Source: Xanthomarina sp035306605 (GTDB lineage: Bacteria; Bacteroidota; Bacteroidia; Flavobacteriales; Flavobacteriaceae). Taken from it: a DNA stretch of 34,118 bases. Positions 6,485-13,793 of this stretch are shown piece by piece; position 1 is the first letter of the stretch, and every line of letters starts with the position of its first letter. A program made the translations under genes and the position numbers. The DNA lies in NCBI GenBank assembly GCA_035306605.1, contig DATGNR010000087.1; one strand, given 5' to 3'. The notes beneath the pieces are model-generated. The model ran no database searches and was not told the DNA's origin. It saw only the letters and a list, made by a program, of their open reading frames with translations.

Positions 6485-7855
6485 ATGCATAAAATTGATT
6501 TAGACCTCATAGAAATGACCTTAGACGTCATGAAATATGTTATTGGTAGAATATCAGCAACCGAACATCCTATTGGTAAACCCAAGAAATACGAAGAACT
6601 TAAAGAACTTGTTGGCGAAACTGTGACCGATAAAGGAGTTGGTGGCGAGTATGCTTTCAATTTATGGAAGGAACACTTATCTAAAGCCAATGTACCTGTA
6701 GACCATCCTAGAAACTTGGCGTTTGTGCCTGCATCACCCACGCGTGCGGCTATTATGTTTGATTTGGTGACTTCAGCCTCAAGTATTCATGGCGCGTATT
6801 GGATGGAAGGTGCCGGTGGAATTTTCTGCGAAAACGAAGCTATGAAATGGATTGTTTCTTTAACAGGCTTACCAGAAGGTGCTTTTGGCGTGTTTACAAG
6901 TGGTGGAACTGCAGCTAATTTATCGGCTATAGTGACGGCTAGGGAGCATTGGCGTGAAGACGAGACTTATAAAAGAGAAAAAGGCTTGATTATAACTTCC
7001 ATCGGAGCACATTCTTCTATTAAAGCCATGGCAAAGGTGGCCGATGTGGATATTTTACTGGTAGATTCTGAAGAAAAATTAACAGGCGAAGATCTGCGTA
7101 AAACCATCGATAACTTAAGCTTCCATCAACGGAAACGTCTGTTTGCCGTAGTAGCCACGGGAGGGACAACCAATGCAGGAATTATTGACGATTTAGAAGG
7201 GATTGCTGAAATTTGTGAAAAAGAAACTATTTGGTTCCATGTAGATGCAGCTTATGGTGGGGGAGCTTTAGCAGCCGATTCGGTTCGACCATTGTTTAAA
7301 GGAATAGAACGAGCAGATAGCATAACTATCGATCCACATAAATGGATGTTCTCTCCCTACGATTGTGGAGCAGTCATCTATAAAGACCCAGAATTAGCTA
7401 AAAACGCCCATTCTCAACAAGGATCTTATTTAGATATATTTAAGGATGAAGGAGCGCATGGCTTCAATCCTACCGACTATCAACTTCAATTAACACGTCG
7501 TGTTCGTGGATTGCCTTTGTGGTTTTCATTGGCAACTCATGGAACAGATAAGTATAAAGAATCTGTGGAAAGAGGTATTGAATTAGCTCAGATTGCTGGT
7601 AAGTTGATCGAAGAAAATCCAAATATGGAACTGGTAAGAGAGCCAAGTCTGTCTTGTGTATTATATAGAAGAATTGGATGGAAGCCGGAAGATTACACAC
7701 ATTGGACTTACGAAAATCATAAAAAAGGATTTGCTTTGGTAACGCCAACCAAGTGGAAAAACGGTGACACCTTTGAGACTGTGTCGCGATTTTGCTTTAT
7801 CAATCCGGATACCACAGAAAAAGATATCCAAATGATTTTGGATTCGATGAATTAA
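6485..7855 (+). CDS. PLP-dependent group II amino-acid decarboxylase family protein
   Basis: Fold-type I PLP enzyme of the Pyridoxal_deC family (glutamate, DABA, aspartate and aromatic amino-acid decarboxylases). Visible sites: phosphate-binding TSGGTAANL (138-146), ring-stacking H175 (SIGAHSS), D254 in HVDAAYGGG, and the Schiff-base lysine K286 in DPHKW. The 456 residues fit the family. The substrate cannot be read from sequence. The start lies 4 nt after the bshC stop, implying translational coupling; a link to cysteine or thiol metabolism is only a guess. The ATG at 6485 gives an N-terminus with the usual helical segment. Family call secure, substrate open. Confidence 0.88.
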   Translation: MHKIDLDLIEMTLDVMKYVIGRISATEHPIGKPKKYEELKELVGETVTDKGVGGEYAFNLWKEHLSKANVPVDHPRNLAFVPASPTRAAIMFDLVTSASSIHGAYWMEGAGGIFCENEAMKWIVSLTGLPEGAFGVFTSGGTAANLSAIVTAREHWREDETYKREKGLIITSIGAHSSIKAMAKVADVDILLVDSEEKLTGEDLRKTIDNLSFHQRKRLFAVVATGGTTNAGIIDDLEGIAEICEKETIWFHVDAAYGGGALAADSVRPLFKGIERADSITIDPHKWMFSPYDCGAVIYKDPELAKNAHSQQGSYLDIFKDEGAHGFNPTDYQLQLTRRVRGLPLWFSLATHGTDKYKESVERGIELAQIAGKLIEENPNMELVREPSLSCVLYRRIGWKPEDYTHWTYENHKKGFALVTPTKWKNGDTFETVSRFCFINPDTTEKDIQMILDSMN

Positions 7856-7900
7856 TTTCAAAAATAGCCTTGCTAAACTGATAATTATAAAATCAATTAC

Positions 7901-7908
7901 TATTTTTG
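7901..7908 (+). promoter_or_regulatory. -7 box of guaA, almost touching the start codon
   Basis: TATTTTTG exactly matches TAnnTTTG and ends 3 nt before the ATG at 7912. Since transcription normally starts about 4 nt after this box, the mRNA would begin at or near the A of the start codon. No good -33 TTG is present at the usual distance (nearest at 7870-7872, 28 nt away). Confidence 0.6.
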
Positions 7909-7911
7909 CGC

Positions 7912-9447
7912 ATGCAACACAACAAAGTACTTATTTTAGATTTCGGCTCGCAATACACACAGCTTATTGCACGCCGCGTAAGGGAACTCAATATTTATTG
8001 TGAGATTTACCCGTATAATAAAATTCCAAAGAGCGTAGAAGAATACAAAGCAGTCATTCTTTCTGGTAGTCCAAATTCTGTAAGAGCAGAAAACGCCCTA
8101 CATCCAGACCTATCACAAATTAGAGCCAAAAAACCTATGTTGGCCGTTTGTTATGGAGCTCAATATCTAGCTCATTTCTCTGGTGGCGAAGTCGCGCCTT
8201 CAAATACGAGAGAATATGGTCGTGCTCATCTGTCTTTTATAAAACCTAACGAAGCGTTCTTTAAGAATATTCAAGAAGGAAGTCAAGTGTGGATGAGTCA
8301 TAGCGATACCATCAAAAACCTTCCAACTAATGGCGTTTTATTGGCCAGCACACATGATGTGAAAAATGCAGCATATAAAATTGAAGGTGAAGAAACTTAT
8401 GCCATTCAATTCCATCCAGAAGTGTATCATTCCACCGATGGGAAACAATTGTTGGAAAACTTCTTGGTTCACATTGCTAAATTAGAACAAGACTGGACAC
8501 CGCAATCCTTTGTGGAAGAAACTGTTGAAGACTTGCAAAATAAATTAGGAACCGATAAAGTGGTTCTTGGTCTTTCTGGAGGTGTCGATTCTTCTGTGGC
8601 AGCTATGTTATTGCACAAGGCTATTGGTAAAAATCTTTATTGTATTTTCGTAAATAACGGTTTATTACGTAAAAACGAATTCGCTGATGTTCTAGAACAA
8701 TACAAAGGCATGGGATTGAATGTAAAAGGCGTTGATGCTTCCAAACGTTTTTTAGATGCCTTAGCAGGTCTAAGCGATCCAGAGGAGAAACGCAAGGCTA
8801 TAGGTCGTGTTTTTATCGAGGTGTTTGATGATGAAGCCCATGAAATTACAGATGTAAAATGGTTGGCACAAGGAACCATCTATCCAGATATTATCGAGAG
8901 TGTTTCAGCTACCGGAGGTCCAAGTGCAACTATAAAAAGTCATCATAATGTAGGTGGTTTACCTGATTTTATGAAACTTAAAATTGTAGAGCCTTTAAAG
9001 GCCCTATTTAAAGATGAGGTGCGTCGCGTAGGTGCTTCTATGGATATGGATAAAAACCTTTTAGGTCGTCATCCTTTTCCAGGTCCAGGATTGGCTATTC
9101 GTATTTTAGGTGATATAACTGCCGAAAAAGTGCGTATTTTGCAAGAGGTCGATGCTGTTTTTATCAATGGCTTAAAAGAATGGGGCTTGTACGACAAAGT
9201 ATGGCAAGCGGGAGCCATTCTTTTACCAGTAAATAGTGTTGGAGTTATGGGTGATGAACGTACCTATGAAAAATGTGTGGCACTTAGAGCAGTAGAAAGT
9301 ACAGATGGTATGACCGCCGATTGGGTAAATTTACCTTACGAGTTTTTACAAAAAACATCAAACGATATAATAAATAAAGTAAAAGGCGTTAATAGAGTAG
9401 TTTACGATATTAGCTCAAAACCACCAGCAACTATCGAGTGGGAATAA
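7912..9447 (+). CDS. guaA: GMP synthase (glutamine-hydrolysing)
   Basis: Converts XMP, ATP and glutamine to GMP, the last step of guanine nucleotide synthesis. The class I amidotransferase domain (1-190) has nucleophile C80 in LAVCYGAQ and catalytic H168 and E170 in QFHPE. The ATP-pyrophosphatase domain has the PP-loop SGGVDSS (222-228). The C-terminal dimerisation domain ends in PPATIEWE, the classic GuaA terminus. It is 511 residues from the ATG at 7912. A TTG two codons upstream overlaps the -7 box and is rejected. The predicted leader is nearly absent. A weak terminator follows at 9450. Confidence 0.97.
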   Translation: MQHNKVLILDFGSQYTQLIARRVRELNIYCEIYPYNKIPKSVEEYKAVILSGSPNSVRAENALHPDLSQIRAKKPMLAVCYGAQYLAHFSGGEVAPSNTREYGRAHLSFIKPNEAFFKNIQEGSQVWMSHSDTIKNLPTNGVLLASTHDVKNAAYKIEGEETYAIQFHPEVYHSTDGKQLLENFLVHIAKLEQDWTPQSFVEETVEDLQNKLGTDKVVLGLSGGVDSSVAAMLLHKAIGKNLYCIFVNNGLLRKNEFADVLEQYKGMGLNVKGVDASKRFLDALAGLSDPEEKRKAIGRVFIEVFDDEAHEITDVKWLAQGTIYPDIIESVSATGGPSATIKSHHNVGGLPDFMKLKIVEPLKALFKDEVRRVGASMDMDKNLLGRHPFPGPGLAIRILGDITAEKVRILQEVDAVFINGLKEWGLYDKVWQAGAILLPVNSVGVMGDERTYEKCVALRAVESTDGMTADWVNLPYEFLQKTSNDIINKVKGVNRVVYDISSKPPATIEWE

Positions 9448-9449
9448 AA

Positions 9450-9475
9450 TTCCTTTTAATAAAGGAGTCTTTTTT
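9450..9475 (+). terminator. Probable terminator of guaA
   Basis: TCCTTT (9451-9456) and AAAGGA (9461-9466) form a 6-bp stem, extendable by one G-U pair, with loop TAAT. The sequence GTC and a T run follow. The stem is short, so efficiency may be low. Confidence 0.55.
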
Positions 9476-9490
9476 ATTGAGTATCAAAAG

Positions 9491-9575
9491 GTAACAACAA
9501 GGGACGTACTTTGCATGTAAATCTTTTATGTTATTTTTATTGCTTTGGCATAAAAATGGCATAAAAGATTGTTAC
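9491..9575. repeat. Nested inverted repeat with a 51-nt core hairpin
   Basis: The core arms are 9520-9543 and 9547-9570 around a TTT loop. Of 24 positions, 20 are Watson-Crick and two are G-U, with two mismatches near the loop. An outer 7-bp pair, GTAACAA (9491-9497) and TTGTTAC (9569-9575), encloses it, sharing two bases with the core arm. No T tract follows, so it is not an ordinary terminator. It lies between guaA and the LysM gene. It could be a MITE-like remnant, a structured RNA or an mRNA-processing site. Confidence 0.6.
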
Positions 9576-9581
9576 GTTTAA

Positions 9582-9632
9582 TTCCCTAAAAGGGAAGACT
9601 TGCTAGAATGTTAAAATAATCGTGACTCTAGC
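9582..9632. repeat. Two further inverted repeats upstream of the LysM gene
   Basis: TTCCCT (9582-9587) pairs with AGGGAA (9591-9596). GCTAGA (9602-9607) pairs with TCTAGC (9627-9632). Together with the 51-nt hairpin they make the whole 230-bp spacer unusually rich in dyad symmetry. The function is unknown; the second pair is a possible operator. Confidence 0.35.
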
Positions 9633-9689
9633 TTATTTGTAAAGATGGATGATTAAAACTAAAAGCCACTCATTTTCATGAGCATATCT

Positions 9690-11612
9690 ATGAAGAAATT
9701 AATATACATTTTATCGCTTTTCCTAGTGTTTGGTTGTGCTTCAAGCCAAGCCCAAAATTTCAAGACCCATAAGGTAAAAGAAGGAGAATCCGTTGAGAGC
9801 ATATCAAAACTATACCAGGTTTCTGTTAACGATATTTATTCTTTAAATCCAGATGCAAAGAAGGGGGTAAAACCAAATTCGGTAATCATTATTCCAAAAA
9901 CAAAAGCCAAGGGTTCAACACCACAGACCACGATAGAAAAAGAGTTGGTTGGGTTTAAACAACACAAGGTAAGACGTAAAGAAACGCTTTATAGTTTGTC
10001 TAAAGAGTACGATATAAGCCAAGACGATCTAAAAAAGCACAACACCTTTTTATATGCCAATAATTTAAAAAAAGGGGATGATTTAAAAATTCCGGTTTAC
10101 AAAAAGCTAGTTCAAACAGCTAAACCAGAATCTACAACCAACGATTATACGGTTTTACCTCAAGAAGGAAAGTGGCGTATTGCTTATAAATATGGGATAA
10201 CAGTAGAACAATTGGAAGAGTTAAATCCAGGAATGAAAGAGGTTTTAAACCCGGGAGATGTGATACAAGTACCTAACATTGCTAAGAAAGAGGAAAAACC
10301 TATTGATGAAGCCTATTCTTATTATACCGTTTTACCAAAAGAAGGTTATTATAGATTAAAAGTGAAATTGGGCGTGGAGCAAGAGCAATTGGAAACTCTA
10401 AACCCAGAACTTAAAGAGTCTGGATTAAAAGAAGGAATGATTTTAAAAATTCCTTATAACGCCACGGTAGGAGAGAATCCAACTATCATTCATGATCATG
10501 TAAATTTAATAAGTAATATAAAGAGCTACAAAACGAAGCATGTTGTGATGATGCTTCCTTTTCAGCTTAATAAAGTCAACACCGATTCTATTCAAGAGGC
10601 AAAAAGAGAATTGCATAGAAATCCATATTTAGGCATGTCTTTAGATTTCCATTCTGGGGCTCTAATGGCAATTGATTCCCTTAAAAAACTAGGAATCTCA
10701 TTAAAAGTGGATGTGTACGATACTAAAAATTCTTTAAGTGAAATTTCTCATATTTTAAACACCCATTCTTTTGAAGATGTGGATGTCGTAATTGGTCCGT
10801 TTATGTCAAACAACCTCGAGGTAGTTGCTTCAAAATTGAAACCACATAAGGTGCCAGTGGTTTCTCCAATTACCAAAACGGTAGTGCTTTCAGAAAATGT
10901 GTTTCAATCTAGACCATCGGAAGAATTAATGTTCAATAAAATGATTGAACATGTAAAAAAAGATAGTTCCAAAACTAAGGTCATCATTATTTCTGATGCT
11001 AAGAATAGTCAGGTAAGTCAAAATATTAAAGGACATTTTGCATCGGCATCTCAAGTGTTTTCTAGAAAAAATAAAAGTGGGAATGATGCGTTTTATATCC
11101 TTGACGGCGACATCACTAGTGTGTTGCAGCCAGGGAAAAATATCGTGTTCTTAGAATCTGATAACCCGGGATTTATCTCGAATGTAACCAGTAAGTTAAA
11201 TTCATTTAAAAACCGATCAAGGGATATTGTTTTAGTGACAACTAATATGAATGCTGCTTTTGAAGACGATGAGGTTTCAAATTACCACTTGTCTAATCTG
11301 GCTTTGCACTTCCCAACCATTTCAAAATCTTACAACTTAGAAGATCACAACTCGTTTGTGATGGCTTATGAAAAAGCCTACGGAATAACACCAAATAAGG
11401 TAGCGGTTCGTGGTTTCGATTTAACCATGGATGTCATCCTTCGCTTGGTAAGTTCAGACGATTTATTTCAATCGGTTAATGAAGCACCTCTTACAGAATA
11501 CGTGGAAAATAAATTCTCCTATAAGAAGAAGTTTTTAGGCGGTTATTATAATGATTCGGTGTACTTGGTTAAATATCAGGATTTAAAAATTGTAGAAGTT
11601 AAAAACCATTAA
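9690..11612 (+). CDS. LysM-repeat lipoprotein with a periplasmic-binding (LpoA/LppC-like) domain
   Basis: A 640-residue envelope protein. MKKLIYILSLFLVFGC is a lipoprotein signal with C16. Four LysM-type modules follow at about 26-69, 91-136, 152-195 and 211-255; the first two are closest to consensus (e.g. HKVKEGESVESISKLY), the last two diverged (YTVLP-EG). LysM binds glycan of peptidoglycan. Residues about 284-640 look like a type I periplasmic-binding fold (VVMMLPF, then DVVIGPF and VPVVSP), as in amino-acid-binding proteins and the E. coli PBP1A activator LpoA. The role is not known. I chose the second ATG (9690) because MKK is a normal signal start; the first (9678) adds four residues. 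A DUF3820 gene follows in the same frame. Confidence 0.85.
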   Translation: MKKLIYILSLFLVFGCASSQAQNFKTHKVKEGESVESISKLYQVSVNDIYSLNPDAKKGVKPNSVIIIPKTKAKGSTPQTTIEKELVGFKQHKVRRKETLYSLSKEYDISQDDLKKHNTFLYANNLKKGDDLKIPVYKKLVQTAKPESTTNDYTVLPQEGKWRIAYKYGITVEQLEELNPGMKEVLNPGDVIQVPNIAKKEEKPIDEAYSYYTVLPKEGYYRLKVKLGVEQEQLETLNPELKESGLKEGMILKIPYNATVGENPTIIHDHVNLISNIKSYKTKHVVMMLPFQLNKVNTDSIQEAKRELHRNPYLGMSLDFHSGALMAIDSLKKLGISLKVDVYDTKNSLSEISHILNTHSFEDVDVVIGPFMSNNLEVVASKLKPHKVPVVSPITKTVVLSENVFQSRPSEELMFNKMIEHVKKDSSKTKVIIISDAKNSQVSQNIKGHFASASQVFSRKNKSGNDAFYILDGDITSVLQPGKNIVFLESDNPGFISNVTSKLNSFKNRSRDIVLVTTNMNAAFEDDEVSNYHLSNLALHFPTISKSYNLEDHNSFVMAYEKAYGITPNKVAVRGFDLTMDVILRLVSSDDLFQSVNEAPLTEYVENKFSYKKKFLGGYYNDSVYLVKYQDLKIVEVKNH

Positions 11613-11624
11613 CCTCCAGAAACT

Positions 11625-11855
11625 TTGCTAGAACCCGATAAAAATTTCCTTATAAAACTGGCACATACCAAAATGCCATTTGGGAAATATAAAGACCGAT
11701 ATTTGATAGAATTACCAGAATATTATGTGGTGTGGTATCACAATAAAGGCTTTCCAAAAGGTCAGCTAGGTCAAATGTTAGAAACCGTTTATGAGCTAAA
11801 ATTAAATGGTTTAGAAGATTTAATTAGAAATATAAAACGCCAATTCCCAAAGTAA
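11625..11855 (+). CDS. DUF3820 family small protein, TTG start
   Basis: A 76-residue protein with the family signature MPFGKYKDRYLIELPEYY, then V-V-W-Y and KGFPKGQLGQML. The biochemical function is unknown; I recall the Pfam name mentioning a quorum-regulated virulence factor, which says little here. It lies in the same frame as the LysM gene: the TAA at 11610-11612 is followed by four sense codons and then TTG, the only start that gives the usual family N-terminus (LEPDKNFLIKLAHTK). The next ATG, inside MPFGKY, would remove 16 residues. It is probably translated by reinitiation. A strong terminator overlaps its stop codon. Confidence 0.85.
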   Translation: MLEPDKNFLIKLAHTKMPFGKYKDRYLIELPEYYVVWYHNKGFPKGQLGQMLETVYELKLNGLEDLIRNIKRQFPK

Positions 11856-11880
11856 TTAAGGAATTGGCGTTTCTTGTTTA
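11837..11880 (+). terminator. Terminator overlapping the DUF3820 stop codon
   Basis: ACGCCAATTCC (11837-11847) and GGAATTGGCGT (11860-11870) form a perfect 11-bp stem. The TAA stop (11853-11855) lies in the 12-nt loop. A T-rich tract (TTTCTTGTTT) follows. Ribosomes finishing the gene would cover the stem, so termination may depend on translation. Confidence 0.85.
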
Positions 11881-12020
11881 TCAATGGAATCCGTTGTGAT
11901 ACCTAGACTTTAATTTCATTGAATAGTTGTTAGATATTCAAGTTGAGACATTTTATATCTATTAATATATTTGATTTGTAAATTACTCTTCACATTAGGT
12001 TAATAACTAGTTTAATTTTG

Positions 12021-12028
12021 TAAATTTG
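12021..12028 (+). promoter_or_regulatory. -7 box of the pyrG promoter
   Basis: TAAATTTG followed by C is an exact TAnnTTTG match, predicting a leader of about 17 nt. The leader (GCGTTTAACAACGC) holds a small GCGTT/AACGC dyad. No classical -33 TTG at the right spacing is clear. Confidence 0.65.
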
Positions 12029-12048
12029 CAGGCGTTTAACAACGCGAC

Positions 12049-13689
12049 ATGACAACTACAACAAAATACATATTTGTAACAGGAGGGGTGACTTCCTCTC
12101 TAGGAAAGGGCATCATTGCTGCCTCTTTAGCAAAATTACTTCAAGCCCAAGGTTATAGAGTAACCATACAGAAATTAGACCCTTATATTAACGTCGATCC
12201 AGGGACTTTAAATCCCTACGAGCATGGTGAATGTTATGTTACCGATGATGGTGCAGAAACCGATTTGGATCTTGGACATTACGAACGTTTTTTAAATGTA
12301 CCAACCAGCCAGGCAAACAACGTAACAACCGGTCGTATTTACCAAAGCGTGATTGAAAAAGAACGTCGAGGTGAATTTTTAGGAAAAACCGTTCAGGTAA
12401 TTCCTCATATTACTGATGAAATAAAGCATCGAGTGCAACTTCTTGGAAAATCGGGAGATTTCGATATCGTTATTACCGAAATAGGGGGAACTGTTGGAGA
12501 TATAGAGTCTTTACCATATATAGAATCGGTACGTCAGTTAAAATGGGACTTAGGAGATAATAATGCTATTGTTATTCATTTAACTTTAGTGCCTTATTTA
12601 TCTGCAGCTGGAGAACTAAAAACAAAACCGACTCAACACAGTGTTAAAACGCTTATGGAATCTGGTGTCATGGCAGATATCTTGGTGTGTAGAACCGAAC
12701 ATGAATTACCAGACGACTTACGTAGTAAATTGGCAAAATTCTGTAATGTTCGTGAAGAAGCGGTTATTCAATCTATTGATGCCTCAACCATTTACGATGT
12801 ACCTAATCTGATGCTAGATCAAGGCTTAGATAAAGTGGTTTTAAAGAAATTGGCCTTAGAAAGCCATATTCCAGATTTAACCAATTGGAATAAATTTTTA
12901 AAGCGTCATAAAAACCCAACTACCGAGGTTACTATCGGTTTGGTAGGAAAGTATGTTGAACTACAGGATTCGTATAAGTCTATCCTTGAAGCTTTCATTC
13001 ATGCCGGCGCAGAAAATGAAGTAAAAGTTCATGTGGAAGCGATCCATTCAGAATATTTAAACGAAGATAACGTCAAGATTAAATTATCTCACTTACATGG
13101 TGTATTAGTAGCTCCAGGTTTTGGTGAACGTGGTATTGAAGGTAAAATCGATGCTGTAAAATTTGTACGTGAGAACAACATTCCATTTTTAGGAATTTGT
13201 TTAGGGATGCAAATGGCTGTTATAGAATTTGCTAGAAATGTACTCAACCTAAAAGAGGCTAGTTCATCAGAAATGCATCCAAACACACCAGACCCAGTAA
13301 TTAGTTTAATGGAAGCTCAAAAAAGTGTTACCGACAAAGGGGGAACGATGCGACTAGGTGCATGGGCATGCGATTTAAAAATGGATTCTTTGGTTCAAAA
13401 AATCTATAAGTCTAACAGCATCATGGAACGACACAGACATCGTTACGAGTACAACAACGACTATAAGAAACAATTTGAAGCTGCTGGTATGATGGCTACC
13501 GGATTAAATCCAGAAACAGGTCTTGTTGAGGTGGTAGAAATACCATCACATCCATGGTTTGTTGGTGTACAATATCACCCAGAATATAAAAGTACCGTTA
13601 AAAATCCACACCCATTATTTGTGAGCTTAATTAAAGCGGCTTTAAAATATAAAAACTCAAAAAACAGTGTCACTATGGCACAAAAATAA
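12049..13689 (+). CDS. pyrG: CTP synthase
   Basis: Amidates UTP to CTP with ATP and glutamine. The N-terminal synthetase domain (1-270) has FVTGGVTSSLGKG near residue 8 (P-loop), then NVDPGTLNPYEHGE and DDGAETDLDLGHYERF, the UTP/ATP-binding signatures. The C-terminal glutaminase has nucleophile C384 (GICLGMQ) and H510/E512 (QYHPEYKS). Length is 546 residues, within the family range. It has its own promoter (12021) and lies after a strong terminator, so it likely starts a transcript that may extend into yidC 104 bp downstream, a common Bacteroidota pairing. Confidence 0.97.
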   Translation: MTTTTKYIFVTGGVTSSLGKGIIAASLAKLLQAQGYRVTIQKLDPYINVDPGTLNPYEHGECYVTDDGAETDLDLGHYERFLNVPTSQANNVTTGRIYQSVIEKERRGEFLGKTVQVIPHITDEIKHRVQLLGKSGDFDIVITEIGGTVGDIESLPYIESVRQLKWDLGDNNAIVIHLTLVPYLSAAGELKTKPTQHSVKTLMESGVMADILVCRTEHELPDDLRSKLAKFCNVREEAVIQSIDASTIYDVPNLMLDQGLDKVVLKKLALESHIPDLTNWNKFLKRHKNPTTEVTIGLVGKYVELQDSYKSILEAFIHAGAENEVKVHVEAIHSEYLNEDNVKIKLSHLHGVLVAPGFGERGIEGKIDAVKFVRENNIPFLGICLGMQMAVIEFARNVLNLKEASSSEMHPNTPDPVISLMEAQKSVTDKGGTMRLGAWACDLKMDSLVQKIYKSNSIMERHRHRYEYNNDYKKQFEAAGMMATGLNPETGLVEVVEIPSHPWFVGVQYHPEYKSTVKNPHPLFVSLIKAALKYKNSKNSVTMAQK

Positions 13690-13793
13690 AAACGGATTAA
13701 TTTTTGACCTAAAGAAACATCCTGAATAGGAAGAGATTTTAAAAATTAACCACCCAATGCGCCCTTCATTCAAAACGAAGTGAAAATTTAAAT

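Noticed and set aside
7906..7911. TTG start of guaA two codons upstream of the ATG
   Set aside because: The TTG overlaps the -7 box, so it would not be transcribed, and the family starts after it.
9448..9677. Purine riboswitch near guaA
   Set aside because: The structured region is downstream of guaA and lacks the three-way junction with conserved purine-aptamer loops.
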